A stretch of DNA of 64,000 bases from Allomyces arbusculus. Its lineage: Eukaryota > Blastocladiomycota > Blastocladiomycetes > Blastocladiales > Blastocladiaceae. Made by a program: the position numbers and the translations under genes. Below, piece by piece: positions 42,890 through 54,566 of this stretch. The notes beneath the pieces were generated by a model that was not told the origin of the DNA, ran no database searches, and worked only from the letters and a program-made list of their open reading frames with translations. The stretch is from contig JADHYV010000028.1 of the NCBI GenBank assembly GCA_027604705.1, forward strand, positions 231,387 to 295,386, given 5' to 3'. Each line of letters opens with the position of its first letter. Positions within the stretch are counted from its first letter, which is position 1.

Positions 42890-45642
42890 CTATGTTGGTG
42901 CCGCGCCTGACCCCGTGCCGACCCCCGTGTTCGCTTCCTGTTGCAGCGCGCCCAGGTTGGCCGATGACGATGACCCTTGCACAAGGACAAACGGATGCTC
43001 GAGAAGCTTCTGCGCCGACGGCCGCTCGTGGTAGTCTCTGTTGTCGTGAAAGAAAGACGCATCCATCGTCAGCACTGCCGCCCAAATTGACTAGAGTCCC
43101 CGTCGCGATCAGAAAAACGCACAGAGCAAATGTCTTGCGCAGCAAGTCCTTGGCATCCTCTGACGCGTTGTCCGGAATTTCAGGCCGATTGTTGTGCGCA
43201 ATCTGCAACCAAACGAATGTCAGGTCACCCACCACCCATTACCATCGAGCCCCCCTGTGCGCGGCAATTCGAAGAGAAACGCACCTTGTAAATGGCCTCA
43301 ACCTGCGCGGCCCCCGCCCACGGATGCGTCGCCGTGAACATTTCCACGACCAGGCACCCGACCGCCCAGATATCGCTCTTGGTCGTGTACTTCATGTGCT
43401 TGACCACCTCGGGCGCCATCCAATAGACCGACCCTTGCAGCGACAGGCCCATGGACGCGGTCGGTCCCGCCGACGCCGTCCCCTGCGCAATCGCGGCCGC
43501 GGGCACTTCCTCGCGCTCGATGCGTTTCGAAATTCCAAAATCGGAAATCTTGACAATACCGTGGTTGTCGACCAACAAGTTAGCCGCCTTGATATCACGG
43601 TGCAGAATCCCGCGCTCGTGCAAGTAGGCGAGGCCAAGCAACGTCTGTCGTAAGTAGCTCTTGATCATGGGTTCCGGGAACGCGCCCCAAGTCTGCAAGT
43701 TCGCGTAGATCGACCCGCCGGGAATGTACTCGAGAAAGATGTTGAAGTACTTGTCGTCGACCGTCGACCCGAGGTACTGCACGATATGCTTGTGGTGCAA
43801 GTCCTTCAAAAACGAAATCTCGTGGTCGAGCGCCTGCACCATCATGATCTTGCGTTCCTGCGCCTCACTGCCGGCGCCGTCCGACGGCAATTCTACTTGC
43901 TTGACCGCCATGAGCCCGCCCGTGTTCGCGTTCAACCCGAGGTAGACCGACCCGAACGACCCTTGCCCGATCAACGACCCCTTGATCCACGAGGTCGGCG
44001 CTATCCCGTCGGGCTCGACGGGCGACAACGGTGACAACGGCGTCTCGTTGTTGGCGTCGGATGACGCCGCCGACGGCGACGTCGGCTCGTGAATCGTCAC
44101 GTGCCGCCGCTGGTCCTTGACCGACGGACTCGCATCGCGTCTGCCCGCCGCAGTCATGCGCGGACTCGTCACGGGCGACGCGCCCGGGTCCGGTGACCGC
44201 GGCGTCCGTGGCCGCGGCGACACGGGACTCCCGCCATTCGTGCGCGTTGGCGACGCGAGATTCAGCGGTGCCGGCCGTGGCCGGTGATGGCCCATTTGCG
44301 GTGACCGCGCCGCCATGGGCGGAGACCGCGCCGCGTTCGCGGATGGCGGTGAACCCGGCTCACTTGGGTGCAAGTCCGACGCAATCGACGACGCGTACCC
44401 CCCACCGGGCTGCGCACTGCCGTCGTCGTCGTTCTCGAGCGCGGGCAATTTACTCGCGCGCAACGACGCTGCGCGCGACCGGCGGCGCTCGACTTGCGCC
44501 ACGACCTCGGTCGGGAAAAACTCGTTGAGGTTCTTGGTGATCAGTTCCGACGGAGGCCGCGCACCGAAAAACTTGTTCAGTTTCGACGTGGTTTTCAAAA
44601 GTGCCGGGTCGGCCACGAATTCGTCGAGTCGCGCGAGCTTTTGCCGGATCGTCGGCTGTTCGCCACCACCGCGGTCCTTGTTGGCAAACGTAAACGGCGT
44701 GTGCCGTTTGCGTAAGAACAACTTTTCGCGCTCCGGTCGCGTCGGGTCGCGGCAAATGTCGACGACTTCCGTGTCGGATAATACACGCGTCGAATCGGCT
44801 TCGGCAACGAATAAGCAGAATTTGGCCGTGTCCTCGGCGAGGTTGAATTTGGTCAGGATGCGGGCCAACACGGCCTTGGCGTCGGTCAGGTCGTTGACGT
44901 TGACGATGCGCGTTTCGTTTTTCTCACCCGTGACCTTGATGCAATTCTGGTTAAACGCGCAGGGAGAAGTTAGCGTGGTTCATTGCAGCGAGGGGAGAGC
45001 AGGGAGCGGCGGGCGTGTGCGCACCTGTTTGACGAAATCCATGTTCATAATGCTCTCGCTGCGCTTCAGCGCGGCCGTTGCCGCCGAATCTGGCGAGAGC
45101 TGGGACCCGCCTCCCAACGCACCGAGCCCAGTGCCCTCAGACTTGGCACGCTTCATGTCGAGCGTGTCGGGTTTGCGGTCAGGCAAGGACGACTTGGACG
45201 CGGACTTGGTTGGGATCGCGACGCGGTGCGGTGTCGATGGCGCCGTACTGGGCGATGGGACCAGGTTGAGCCCGAGCACCGATTTGCGTAGTGCGTGCAG
45301 CAGCGTGTGCAATCGTACGCGGTCGCCCACTGACAGGACTTGCAGGTCCTTGAGGTGGTCGCGCGTGAGCTCGAGCAGCGTGTCGCCGACAATCTCGTGC
45401 TCTGCGTGCACGGGAGGTCGTCAGCGGCACTGTCCACCAGGTAGCAGTGGCAGCACGCGACAAGTACCAACAAACGAGGTCGTGTACTGGCCCATGCGGT
45501 TGCGCTCGAGCCAGTCGACGACTTGAGCGGTCGACCAGCCGCGCACAGCATCGAGCGTGACGGGGCTGCCCGTTGCGGAGGTCAAGGTCCCGTTTCCGTT
45601 GAGCTGCGCGCCGTGGTTGGCGACTTGTGGGTCGATTTGCAT
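42890..45642 (-). CDS. STE11: STE11-type MAP kinase kinase kinase
   Basis: Five exons, 45642-45468, 45401-45025, 44946-43285, 43202-43123 and 43037-42890, give 813 aa. The order SAM, Ras-association-like, kinase is that of Ste11/Byr2. SAM (about 35-95): VRGWSTAQVVDWLERNRMGQ, SFVEHEIVGDTLLELTRDHL. RA/UBL-like region (about 185-265): NCIKVTGEKNETRIVNVNDL through VVDICRDPTRPEREKLFLRK. A Ser/Pro linker follows, with basic PR repeats. Kinase domain (about 502-790): GQGSFGSVYLG, AVKQVEL, HRDIKAANLLVDN, DFGISKR, SVYWMAPEVV, DIWAVGCLVVEM, and the last exons restore IAHNNRPEIPDNASEDAKDL, DYHERPSAQKLLEHPFV. All catalytic residues are present. It should head a MAPK cascade in the cytosol. Start chosen at MQIDPQ (context CGCCATGC). 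Confidence 0.96.
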
Positions 45643-46295
45643 GGCGTCGAGCGTGCAGCAGTCAGGTGGTTCGATGGTGCGATGGATGGACGCGCCGGAG
45701 GCCAACAAGCGCCCCGGCTCGACTCGCTCGCTGCGGGCGGCTTGCAGCAGTCGGGTCGCTCGTGCGCGTGCTGGCAGTGGCCGCTCGTCGTCGTTGTTGC
45801 AGTCGTCGGGTTGGCCGGCGCCGTCGGTCGTGCTCGCGATGGACGGGTGGAGCTGCCGCGCAGGTGCGCGTGTTGCTCGGGCCCGAACTCGTCACGCGAG
45901 GCGGCGCGCAACCAACTGGTCAGGGCAGCTTGCGGAACGTGATCCTGACGCGTGTTCATCGCACAGCGTGACGAAACTGCCCCGGGGCGGGCGGGCGACA
46001 CTGGCTCTCTCGCCGCTCGGCCGCTCCTGCCGCTCGTCTTTTGACTTGTCGGTCGCAGTTCGCCTCGGCGGCGCGCCACTTCTCCACCACAGTCGACTGT
46101 CCACCACCTCGCCGCCCGCCGCCCCTACGAACTCGACTGCGGCACTTGCGGCATTCCCGGCACCCGAAGCGCTCACGACCGGCCGCACACGCTGCATTCC
46201 TCCCGCGCGACCCGGCCCACGCTGCACGCCGCCACCGCCGCCGATTTGATCCACGTTTGCCCCCGCACCACCGACCCAACACCACAACGTCCACC
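45643..46295. other. Divergent promoter region, STE11 / septin
   Basis: 653 nt between divergent starts. No TATA element or further gene recognised. Confidence 0.4.
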
Positions 46296-48105
46296 ATGGC
46301 TGGTGCGTGCCCTTCGACGGCACTGCCGTTGCGCGACGTGCTGCACGCCGGCGGCCTGTACTGGGCTCGCGCACGCTGCGCCCAGCAATTGGCAAGAATC
46401 GCAATGCTCACCGATGGCCACCTTCTCCACCCCCGCCTGTAGCCGGCGCCAACGGAGTACGTCCACACCCATGCCCATGCCCACGTCCATCGGCGAGCCG
46501 CCAACGAACGCTGCCCACGATGGCTCGGCTCCATATGCTGCGCATGGATGCGCACGCTCGCTCGCTTGCTCGCGTGCCGTCGCAACCCGAGTCAACTCCG
46601 CCCGCCATCCCCTGCCCGGTTTCCGCTGACCCACTCGCGCGCCGTCCTCCATCCAACCAGATCATTCAAACCAAGCTCAACGCTTTCGTGGGGTTCTCGA
46701 ACTTGCCTAACCAGCACCACCGCCGCAGCGTCAAGAAGGGGTTTCACTTCACCATCATGGTTGTGGGTGAGTCCGGGCTCGGCAAGTCGACGCTCATCAA
46801 CACGCTCTTCAACACGACTCTCTACCCGGAGAAGAAGGTGCCCATCACCACCGACCTCAACAAGTCGCTCGACATTCAGGAGATTTCGGCTGGTACGTTT
46901 ATTGTCGTGCTTTTGCGCGACAGGAGCCAACTTCATTCACTCTCGCCGACCTGCCAACATAGAAATCGAGGAGAGCGGCGTCAAGCTGCGGCTCAACGTG
47001 ATCGACACGCCCGGGTTCGGCGATTTCATCAACAACGAGGACTCGTGGAAGCCTATTCTGCGGTCCGTCGAGGCGCGGTACGACGCCTACCTCGAGCAAG
47101 AACAGTCGCAGCACCGCGCCAAGATCACCGACAACCGCATTCACGCGTGCCTCTACTTTATCGCGCCCACGGGCCACTCGCTGCGCCAGCTCGACATTGA
47201 GTTTATGCGCCGCCTGGCGCCGCGTGTGAACCTGATCCCGGTCATTGCCAAGTCGGACACGTTGACCGACGAGGAGGTGGCCGCGTTCAAGCAGCGCGTA
47301 CGTTGCCGCGTTTCGCGGTGGATGGTGGGTTTCTTTTGTCAGAGACTGATACTTTATTGCTGCCGGTATTGCAGATTCTCGACGACATCATCTTCAACAA
47401 GATTGAAATCTACCGCCCGCCAGTCTACGAGGACGACGACGAGGACACGGTTGCCGAGACCAACGAGATCACCGTCCGTTTCCCCTCGTCGTGTTGCCGT
47501 ACCTCGCCATCCCACCGCGCCATTCTCACCACCTCTTGCAACATGTCTAGTCTAAGATCCCGTTCGCCGTCGTCGGGTCGAACAAGGACGTGACGACCTC
47601 TGACGGCCGCACCGTCCGTGGTCGTGCCTACCCGTGGGGCATCATCGAAGTCGACAACGAGGACCACAACGATTTCGTGAAGCTGCGTCAAATGCTGATT
47701 CGCACGCACATGGAGGAGCTCAAGCGGTTCACGTCCGAGGTGCTCTACGAGACCTACCGCACGCAGCGGCTCGAGGCCTCGGGTCGGACCCAGGAGGCGA
47801 TCCCCAAGGAAATCAACCCGGCGGCGTCCCTCGAGGAACAGCGCATCGTGCACGAACAGAAGCTGGCCAAGATGGAAAACGACATGAAGCTCGTGTTCCA
47901 GCAAAAAGTGCAGGAGAAGGAGGCCAAGCTCAAGCAGTCTGAGGAGGAGCTCTACGCGCGCCACAAGGAAATGCGCGAGGCGCTCGAGAAGCAGCGCGCG
48001 GAACTCGAGGACAAGAAGCGTAAGCTTGAGTCGCTCGTGCACTCGGCCTCGCTCATGAAGCCGGCGACGCCCGAGAAGACGCGCAAGAAGGGTATCTTCA
48101 AGTAA
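46296..48105 (+). CDS. CDC3: Septin (Cdc3-like)
   Basis: Six exons, 46296-46302, 46443-46456, 46661-46892, 46963-47297, 47375-47473 and 47551-48105, give 413 aa. The first two coding exons are 7 and 14 nt; joined they read MAAGANG and lead in phase 0 into [20 protein letters not shown]. That model rests on splice consensus (GTGCGT, GTACGT, TAG, CAG) and frame. The GTPase domain is complete: polybasic [11 protein letters not shown]1 GESGLGKS (about 43-50), G3 DTPGFGD (about 99), G4 AKSD (about 180), and the septin unique element [12 protein letters not shown] with [19 protein letters not shown]. The C-terminus (about 300-395) is a coiled coil ([40 protein letters not shown]). Septins build heteromeric filaments at the cortex and septa. 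The [13 protein letters not shown] start resembles Cdc3/AspB more than Cdc10, Cdc11 or Cdc12. Confidence 0.94.
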
Positions 48106-48521
48106 GGCGCTTGCTCGCGCGCTCGCTGCACGACGACCAGGCGGGATCCCGGCGCAGCCACCCTCGCTATGACTCAACGGGGGTGCGCTCGCGAGTCTAG
48201 GGGTTGTTCGCTCGGTCGTCGGCGCCTTTTGGTCGTTCGTTGTCACTCGTGTTTATTCTTCTCTCCTCTCTCTCGCGGTTTTTTTTTCTTCTTCCTAGAC
48301 TCGTTGGCGCTATGGATGTTCGTTTTTTTCTCCCACCTCGCACCGCCTCGTCTTTGCAGTCCGTTCAGATTTCATGAAATACTTTGTGCCGTGCCTTCGT
48401 CAGCTCAGCCCATCCGCTGCCCAACGCGCGCACCGCCTCTCATCATTGGCACGAAGCAAAACCACCATCTTGTTTTGTACCAGGCACTGATCGACCAACT
48501 CTCCACCCACCAACCTCCTCT
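48106..48521. other. Convergent intergenic region, septin / BRO1 protein
   Basis: 416 nt; T-rich stretches from 48240 to 48340 fit the septin 3' untranslated region. No gene seen. Confidence 0.4.
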
Positions 48522-51029
48522 CTACTTCTTCGGCGTCGAGAAGCGCACCGGCTGATCCGGCTGCCACGTTCCCGGCACAAACCCCGCACCCGGGTACATG
48601 TTCCCGGACCCTTGCCGCGGCGGCAATGGCGGTGGCGACCGGGCTCCCCTCGGCGTCGACGGCGACGACAGTGCCTGGTCCCCGGACGCAATCGCCGACG
48701 TCAAATACGCAATCAAGTCCCGTTTCTCGATCCCGCGCGCGTGCGCGAAATCCTCGGCCTGCCGGTGCAAGTCCCCCAAGACGCGGCCCAAATCGGAATA
48801 AAACTTGTGCCCTTCTTTGCAGTTGCTCGCGATTTCCTGTGCGACCGTGAACGCCGCGTCCAAGTCGTTCAGACTCTGTTCGCGCGCGCTGGCGGTGGTG
48901 GTCGCGCCGGTCTTGGCGCGGACGGCGTCGGCGGCAAGTTGCACGGCTTCGGCGGCTTGGGAGGTGCGCGACTCGAGACCGTCAATCTGCGGGGTGAACG
49001 TTGACGTGTACGCTGCAAGCCGCGTGTCGAGGATAGGAGCGGCGTCGACAGGGCGGAAGGTGCCGTGCTCAGCGACGAGCGCAAGGAGCTCCGGCTCGAT
49101 CGCGTCGGTGCGCGCGTGCTGCTTGAGTTGCTCGGCGAGGGCGTCGCCGGACCGGACGAGGGACGAGTACTCGTTGACGGCCTGCGCGAGCTGCTGGTAA
49201 GTCGCGTCCGAGACGGAGAGTGCCGACATCATGGCGGGCAGCGACGCGGCGAGTTGGTCCTTTTATCCAGTCAAGCAACAACGGTCAGCACCATCATTCA
49301 CGCGCCGAATGAGCTCCACACCACGCCAAACACGTACATTCGACCGCTCCAGCATCTCGAGCTTTTCCCTGTTCGCCGCCAGTTTCTGCGCGATATACTT
49401 GTCCGATGCGACGGCCACCCCCAACTTTTCCTTCAAGTCCGCCAACCGGTCGCGAATCTGCCGCTGCAAGTCGATCGACGCCGTGCGCGTCCACCTTTCG
49501 CGGAATTGCGCCTTCATCTCCCTGTCGTCGCTTGCCTCGCCGTCCAAGACCGCATCAATCGCGTCCAATTTGGCCCGCGCCTGCGCGGCCGCCGTGCGCA
49601 GGACATCAATCTGCGCGTCGAGATGCCGCACCCCACCGCCCACGGCAAACGCGCGCGCGCGGTCAGCGACAGCGGCAGGTACGCCCGCGTGCGGGTTGGC
49701 CACCGCGTCGAGGACCCCCTGCGCGCCCGTAGCGCGAAGTGCCGCCCAGGCGGCTTCCTGCACGGACTTGACGCGTTTCGCTAAGTCGGCGACCACGGCA
49801 TCGCGCTTGGCCGTGTACTCGGACGCCTTTTGGTAAATCTCGTACGGGACGAGTTGTGCAAACAAGGGCGCGCCAATTACACTCCCAAAATCGTCGAGGT
49901 TGAGCGCGACGGGCTCGACGCCCAAACTCGCGGCCGCGTACCCCGGAATCGGCGGAAGCTGGTCGGCCGCAGGCACTTGTTGCACGTAGACGACGTCATT
50001 GTCCTTTTGCGCGGATGCGAGCTGCACGGCGACTTTGCCATCGAGCGACTTGAGGTCGGCGGCCAGGGGCGCGGGAACGTGTTTGGCGTCAGAGAGGGCG
50101 CGTTTCAGAAGATGCGCGGCGAGTTGTAACCGCGCAACGCCCTCGCCGTAGTTGGCTTTGGTTTCACAGTCGATGGCCTTTTGCACGTTGGCGTGCGCGA
50201 GGTAGAGGTCGCGCTTGGCCTTGAGGTGGTTGATCCAATGCTATCACCAAAAACGAATCAACGTGAGCGCAACTTGCACGTCATGGAAGCCAATCCAGGA
50301 ACCAAGAGAAACGCGTACCACCATCCCCGGCATGTGTGCAGCCTGCGTCCCCGCCATGGCCTCGACCGCAGCCCCATGCAGTCGCGCCACCTCCGACGCG
50401 ATCTTGGCAAGCACGAGCGGCTTGGACGTTCCCCCCGCGACCGCCTTGAGCCACATGCACTCGACCGCCTGCGCGGTCATGGCGTGCGCGAAACACGTCA
50501 ATGAGCACGGCTGCCAATCGAGCGTGACTGTCGCGTGCCGCAGCTCCCCACCTTCCAGCTGCCCCTGCAGCGTCGCAATCGCGCCGGCGGAACGCTTAAA
50601 CAACTCGCACGCGCGCCGGATGCCTTCATCCGTCGTAATCACTTCATTCGCGCCCAAATGCGAGTAAATCGCGGCCAGGTTGAACAACACCGACGCGCGA
50701 TCGTAGCTCAAGTGCGCCTGCTTGACGGGCTTCTTGTCTTTCGCAAACGCGGGCCACCAGGGGAAGACGACGCGTAACGTGTGTTCGTCGACGGGGAACT
50801 TGGCGCCGACGTGCTTGAGCTGCGCGTAGTAGCGCAGGTGCGCGTCGACCGACGCCGGGTGCGGTTCTGGGGCCAGAATGGCGGCGCGCATTTGGTCGAG
50901 CGACCGGAAATCGTCGGTGTAGGACTCGGCGGGCTCACCGTAGGCCTTGACAATGTACCGCCGCAGCGCGTCGGCCATGTCGACGTGCTGGGTGCGCCGG
51001 AAGTCGATGGCGAGCATGGTGGTCGCCAT
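48522..51029 (-). CDS. BRO1-domain protein (Bro1/ALIX/PalA family)
   Basis: Three exons, 51029-50319, 50240-49338 and 49259-48522, give 783 aa, all phase 0. The BRO1 domain (about 1-370) has the family order: an N-terminal FRRTQHVDMADALRRYI, LRYYAQLKHVGAKFP, FPWWPAFAKDKKPVKQAHLS, YDRASVLFNLAAIYSHLGA, a Cys-containing LDWQPCSLTCFAHAMTAQAV, ECMWLKAV, and HWINHLKAKRDLYLAHANVQ. It binds ESCRT-III Snf7 on endosomes. The V-shaped helical domain follows (about 400-690; LVPYEIYQKASEYTAKRDAV, RQIRDRLADLKEKLGVAVAS). A short tail has a Pro-rich RSPPPLPPRQGS motif. The length lies between PalA/Rim20 and Bro1/ALIX, so I do not choose between endosomal sorting (Bro1) and pH signalling (PalA). Confidence 0.94.
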
Positions 51030-51584
51030 GTTGTTCGTGGAGGCGCGAGGCGCGGCCGGTTACGGGGCGGGTCGTGGGTGGAGAGACGCGCCGCGAGTCA
51101 AGTGCGGCGAGTAGTTCCGCGCGTTGCGAGGTTCCTGTCGAGGACGGTGAGCGCGCGCGCGGCAGCAGGAAGTCGTTCTTGACGATGGTTGTTCGTGAAG
51201 GTGGGGCAGGTGGTGAAGCGATGCATCGCCACTGATTGACGTGGACAGCAGAACAATCATTGGTCTGCGTGACCTGAACCGTTTGTGAAAACCTAACGAC
51301 TGGCTGGTTTGCCGAAATGCCCGCTGCCACATCCCCTGCCACATCCCCTGCCACTCACCCTCCGTTCCCAACGCCAAGGCGGCGCCAAGACACGTCTGCT
51401 ACGCTCGTCACAAAACGGGTTACGGCTGTATTGAAGGAGGAAAGGGAGGGAAAGACGCGAGAGCACAACGACAATCAACAACAGGCCAAAACGAACAAAA
51501 TGAAGACGACAACAGCAACGGCAAATGTTCACAATCTTTGGGAAACTCCCCTCTGCCACACCACTCGGCACAAGCGCGCGCCGT
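51030..51584. other. Intergenic: BRO1 upstream region
   Basis: 555 nt. Contains a short direct repeat of CACATCCCCTGC at 51328-51352 (two copies, third partial). No gene or promoter motif recognised. Confidence 0.35.
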
Positions 51585-53385
51585 CTACTCGTGCAGTTGC
51601 GGCGGCGTCATATCCCCACTCGTGACGCGCGGCGACACGTCGTCGCTCCGTTTCCTCGGACTACTGCTGCTGCTGCTACTCCCCGACGACGACGCGCTCG
51701 ACGTCGCATCACCAGGCACCGCCGGCATGGGCCCGTCCACCAACAACTGCAACTCGTCATGGTGATGGTGATGTCCGTGCGCAATCACGACCGAGGCCAC
51801 ATCCGCGGCATGAATCGACGTCGCGTCCACGTTGGCGTGCACGGCCGACTTCCCGTCGGACAGGGGCGCCGCCGCCGATTCCACGGGGTCGTGGATCTTC
51901 TTGGCATCTTTGCCGACACTGTCCGAGTCGTCGTTGGCGAGCGTCTCGTGCGAGGTCAGCGCGTCGGGCGTGACGGCGCGGTAGTCGGCCTCGAGCGTGT
52001 CCATGAGTTCCTCGCCGTCGGCGGCACGAATTACGCGGCCGAACCACCGCTCACTGCCAAGCTTGCGCTTAATCACCCAGTGGTAGAACGAGTAGATGAC
52101 GTTTACGACGAGGCAGGCGATGAAGACTGGTGAAAAAGGGGGAGGACGCGCGATCAGTTGGGTGGGCAAGTGACGACAAGACCCAAGCACTAACGTACCG
52201 TCAATCGAGTAGTGGTAGCTGGCCCAGACGAGCGAGAACATGGCAAACGCCATGACGGCCGTGACAAGCAGCTTGAGCACGCGCGACGATGAATACGAAA
52301 TCCAGAGGCGTGCGGCTAGCGTGAAGAAGATTGTGTGCCCCGAAAAGAAGACATCGCCACATGACGCGCGCATCAGCGTGAGCAGATACAGCGCGTCGAC
52401 AAAGATGTTGGGGTGTGGCGAAGACATGCACTGGAGGGTTGCAAAGAGTCAGATGGACGAGCAGAGGCGCTGAGTCAGCAATTCGTCCCAGTCACACACG
52501 TCAATCAACAGAGAACACTTGTCACATCCAGCGTACATCAATGTTCGGATTTGGGAGCACCGTCATGAGCAGGGTCGGCGCGCGCAACAAGAACGCGGCC
52601 CCAGCAACGTAGAGGAACCGGCGGAAGATGGTGATAGCCTGCCGCCCGGAAATGGCGGCGCGCACGACAATCAGGGCGCCTGCGACGCGTACGAGCAAGT
52701 CGGGCAAGTCGCGCGGCAGACCCGAATGGAAAAAGTTGTGGCCGAGCTTGTCAATCGTCGGGTCCTGCAAGACCTTGCGCTGGTCGACGGGCAAGATGGT
52801 ATTGGGGTTGATGCGGTCGACAGTCGAATTGGACAGGCAGTTGATGTACATGGTCACAAAGAACCACACAAACGAAATGCCGAGCAGCTTGACGTCGGTC
52901 CAGACGGCGCGGCGCCATGGCGGCCACCGGGTATACGCCCAGATGAGCACGCGCGTGCGCCATTCCTTCTGCTGCGTGGGCGCATCGACGTCGTGCGGGG
53001 ACGGCAGGGGCGGGTCGGCAGCAGCAACGGCAGCGGCCCAGCCGCCGGCGGTACTCGTCGGGGATGGCCGGTTGGCGTGCGCGGCATGGTCGGCGGGCGA
53101 CGTGCGTGCAGCCGGTGCCGGGGTTGGGACGCGGGGCGTCATGATGGTCGTGGTGGTGGCCGTGGTCGTTGGGAGCTGCCACTTGTCCGATGTGTTTCGG
53201 GAGCTGGTGCTGACGCTGACCGGGTTGCCGATGTGCTCTGCAGGCAGTTGGCGGGACTTGCTGGGGGTTGGGAGAGGAGAGAGCGTCGTCGTCGTCGTTG
53301 TCGATGCAGATGGTCGCACGAGATGTGTGGGGAGGAGAAGGACAGCATCCAACGCGTCAACCCACCAGTCAGCCAGAGTGGCCAT
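51585..53385 (-). CDS. Sphingomyelin synthase-like phosphotransferase (PAP2_C family)
   Basis: Three exons, 53385-52537, 52430-52199 and 52126-51585, give 540 aa in frame. After a Ser/Thr/Pro-rich cytosolic tail (about 1-145) there are about six TM segments. The first is LLGISFVWFFVTMYINCLSN, followed by DKLGHNFFHSGLP. The catalytic motifs are those of sphingomyelin/ceramide-phosphoethanolamine synthases and plant/protist IPC synthases: RASCGDVFFSGHT (first His) and ASYHYSIDVFIACL, the second His and Asp of the H-H-D triad, the latter created by the second splice. YSFYHWVIKRK follows at the membrane exit. The tail has an HGHHHHHDE run and Ser-rich repeats. It should move a phospho-headgroup from a phospholipid to ceramide in Golgi or plasma membrane; which headgroup cannot be read. 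Most fungi use the different AUR1 enzyme. Start at 53385 is the first ATG; a later one at about 53142 (MTPRVP) is possible. Confidence 0.88.
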
Positions 53386-53643
53386 CGTGCTTCGCCAAGT
53401 TCCTTCCGCCGCACCGACGGAAAGGCCTCAGCTGCATTGTTCGCTGCACGCTGCAGACACATGCCAAGAACGCCCATCACGGCCTCAATCGCGCCCCGCT
53501 TGCCATCGCCCGGGCAAGGCCGCGATGGACCCCGCCGCCGGCCGGGGCTGCCAGGCCTGCCAGGAGGGAAGGAACTGGAGGCGGCCCGTCATGGCTATGC
53601 GGAAAATCAAGATTGCTGCAATTATATCAGAGCATGCCTCGAC

Positions 53644-54232
53644 TCACATCCACCATCCCTCCTCCCACATCTTCGCGTTATAATTCTCGAGCAAGTCGGG
53701 TTCGTTCTTGTAGGTGCTCTGCCACGCCGCAAACCCGCCGCGGAGTACGTAGAGCTCGGGGGTGGTCGTGGTCGTCGCCGTGGCCGCGTCCTCGGTCAGC
53801 AACCGCCCAAAGAGCATGGCGGCTTTGGGTCCGCGCTGTTGCGACATGGCGCCTACCGAAAGGATCGATTCCAGTATTGGGTCAGAGTCGATTTTACAAT
53901 CAGCTTGATCAATCAATCCATCCAACGGACAGTGGAAAATCAGTTTCGGGATCGTCTTAAATTGCTCGAGATGCGGGCGCACATCGAACGTGTAGGGACT
54001 CGACAGCTGGTGCGCCGGCAAGTGCAGCGCGCCGGGAATGTTGCCGCCCTCGAAATCGTCGTCGCGCACGTCGACGACCAGGTAATCCTTGCTGAGGTTG
54101 TGGACGAGGCATCAGACGCGCCGGTTCATCCGATGTCCCGTCAATGCACGTTCAATCTTACCCTGGGACGAGCGTTCGACTGCGCAGCATCGCTGCGAGC
54201 TCGGCAGGTTGCATCAGCTTGATGGCGGCCAT
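53644..54232 (-). CDS. Small CDC25/Ibp1-type rhodanese phosphatase-like protein
   Basis: Three exons, 54232-54162, 54091-53931 and 53852-53644, give 146 aa. The whole protein is one rhodanese domain: MAAIKLMQPAELAAMLRSRT, YLVVDVRDDDFEGGNIPGAL, HLPAHQLSS, KLIFHCAMSQQRGPKAAMLF, ELYVLRGGFAAWQSTY. The active-site loop HCAMSQQRGP has Cys and Arg in the CX5R spacing of CDC25, Acr2 and S. pombe Ibp1, so a phosphatase or arsenate reductase is likely rather than a sulfurtransferase. The loop exists only after splicing the 78-nt intron 53930-53853, which has no stop; retention would separate the Cys from the Arg by 26 residues and should kill activity. Its 5' region is next to the M2 peptidase stop. 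Confidence 0.92.
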
Positions 54233-54566
54233 GGTGGCGCGGTTCATGTGCAGCAAGTCGCGATTTCGAGAGCGGGCGGAAGTGGCCTGGAGGCGAGAAT
54301 TGCAGCAACAGCAAACGGCCAGGACGAATGCGGTCGGGGCAATGCAGAGAGGATGGACGACGCGCTCATGTGTTGTTCATCCTTTTAAGTCAGAGCACCA
54401 ACTTACTGCAATCTGAACTATCAAATGTGTCGGCATGGCGACACCACCACCTGGAACCAAAACCCACGCTAGCATTGTGATCGTACATACTCTGTGCGCC
54501 TTCTCCACCCAGCGCAGCCCCCACTCGGGGCGACCATGCGCACCCTCTCCCTTGTGCGTTCCCAAA
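54233..54566. other. Intergenic: rhodanese upstream region
   Basis: 334 nt between the rhodanese start and the M2 peptidase stop. Less GC-rich around 54380-54440. No clear motif. Confidence 0.35.

Noticed and set aside
42142-43653. 503-aa plus-strand open frame
   Set aside because: Crosses the channel upstream region and the antisense of STE11; no recognisable features.
52519-54222. 567-aa plus-strand open frame
   Set aside because: Antisense to the SMS-like enzyme and the rhodanese; no domain.
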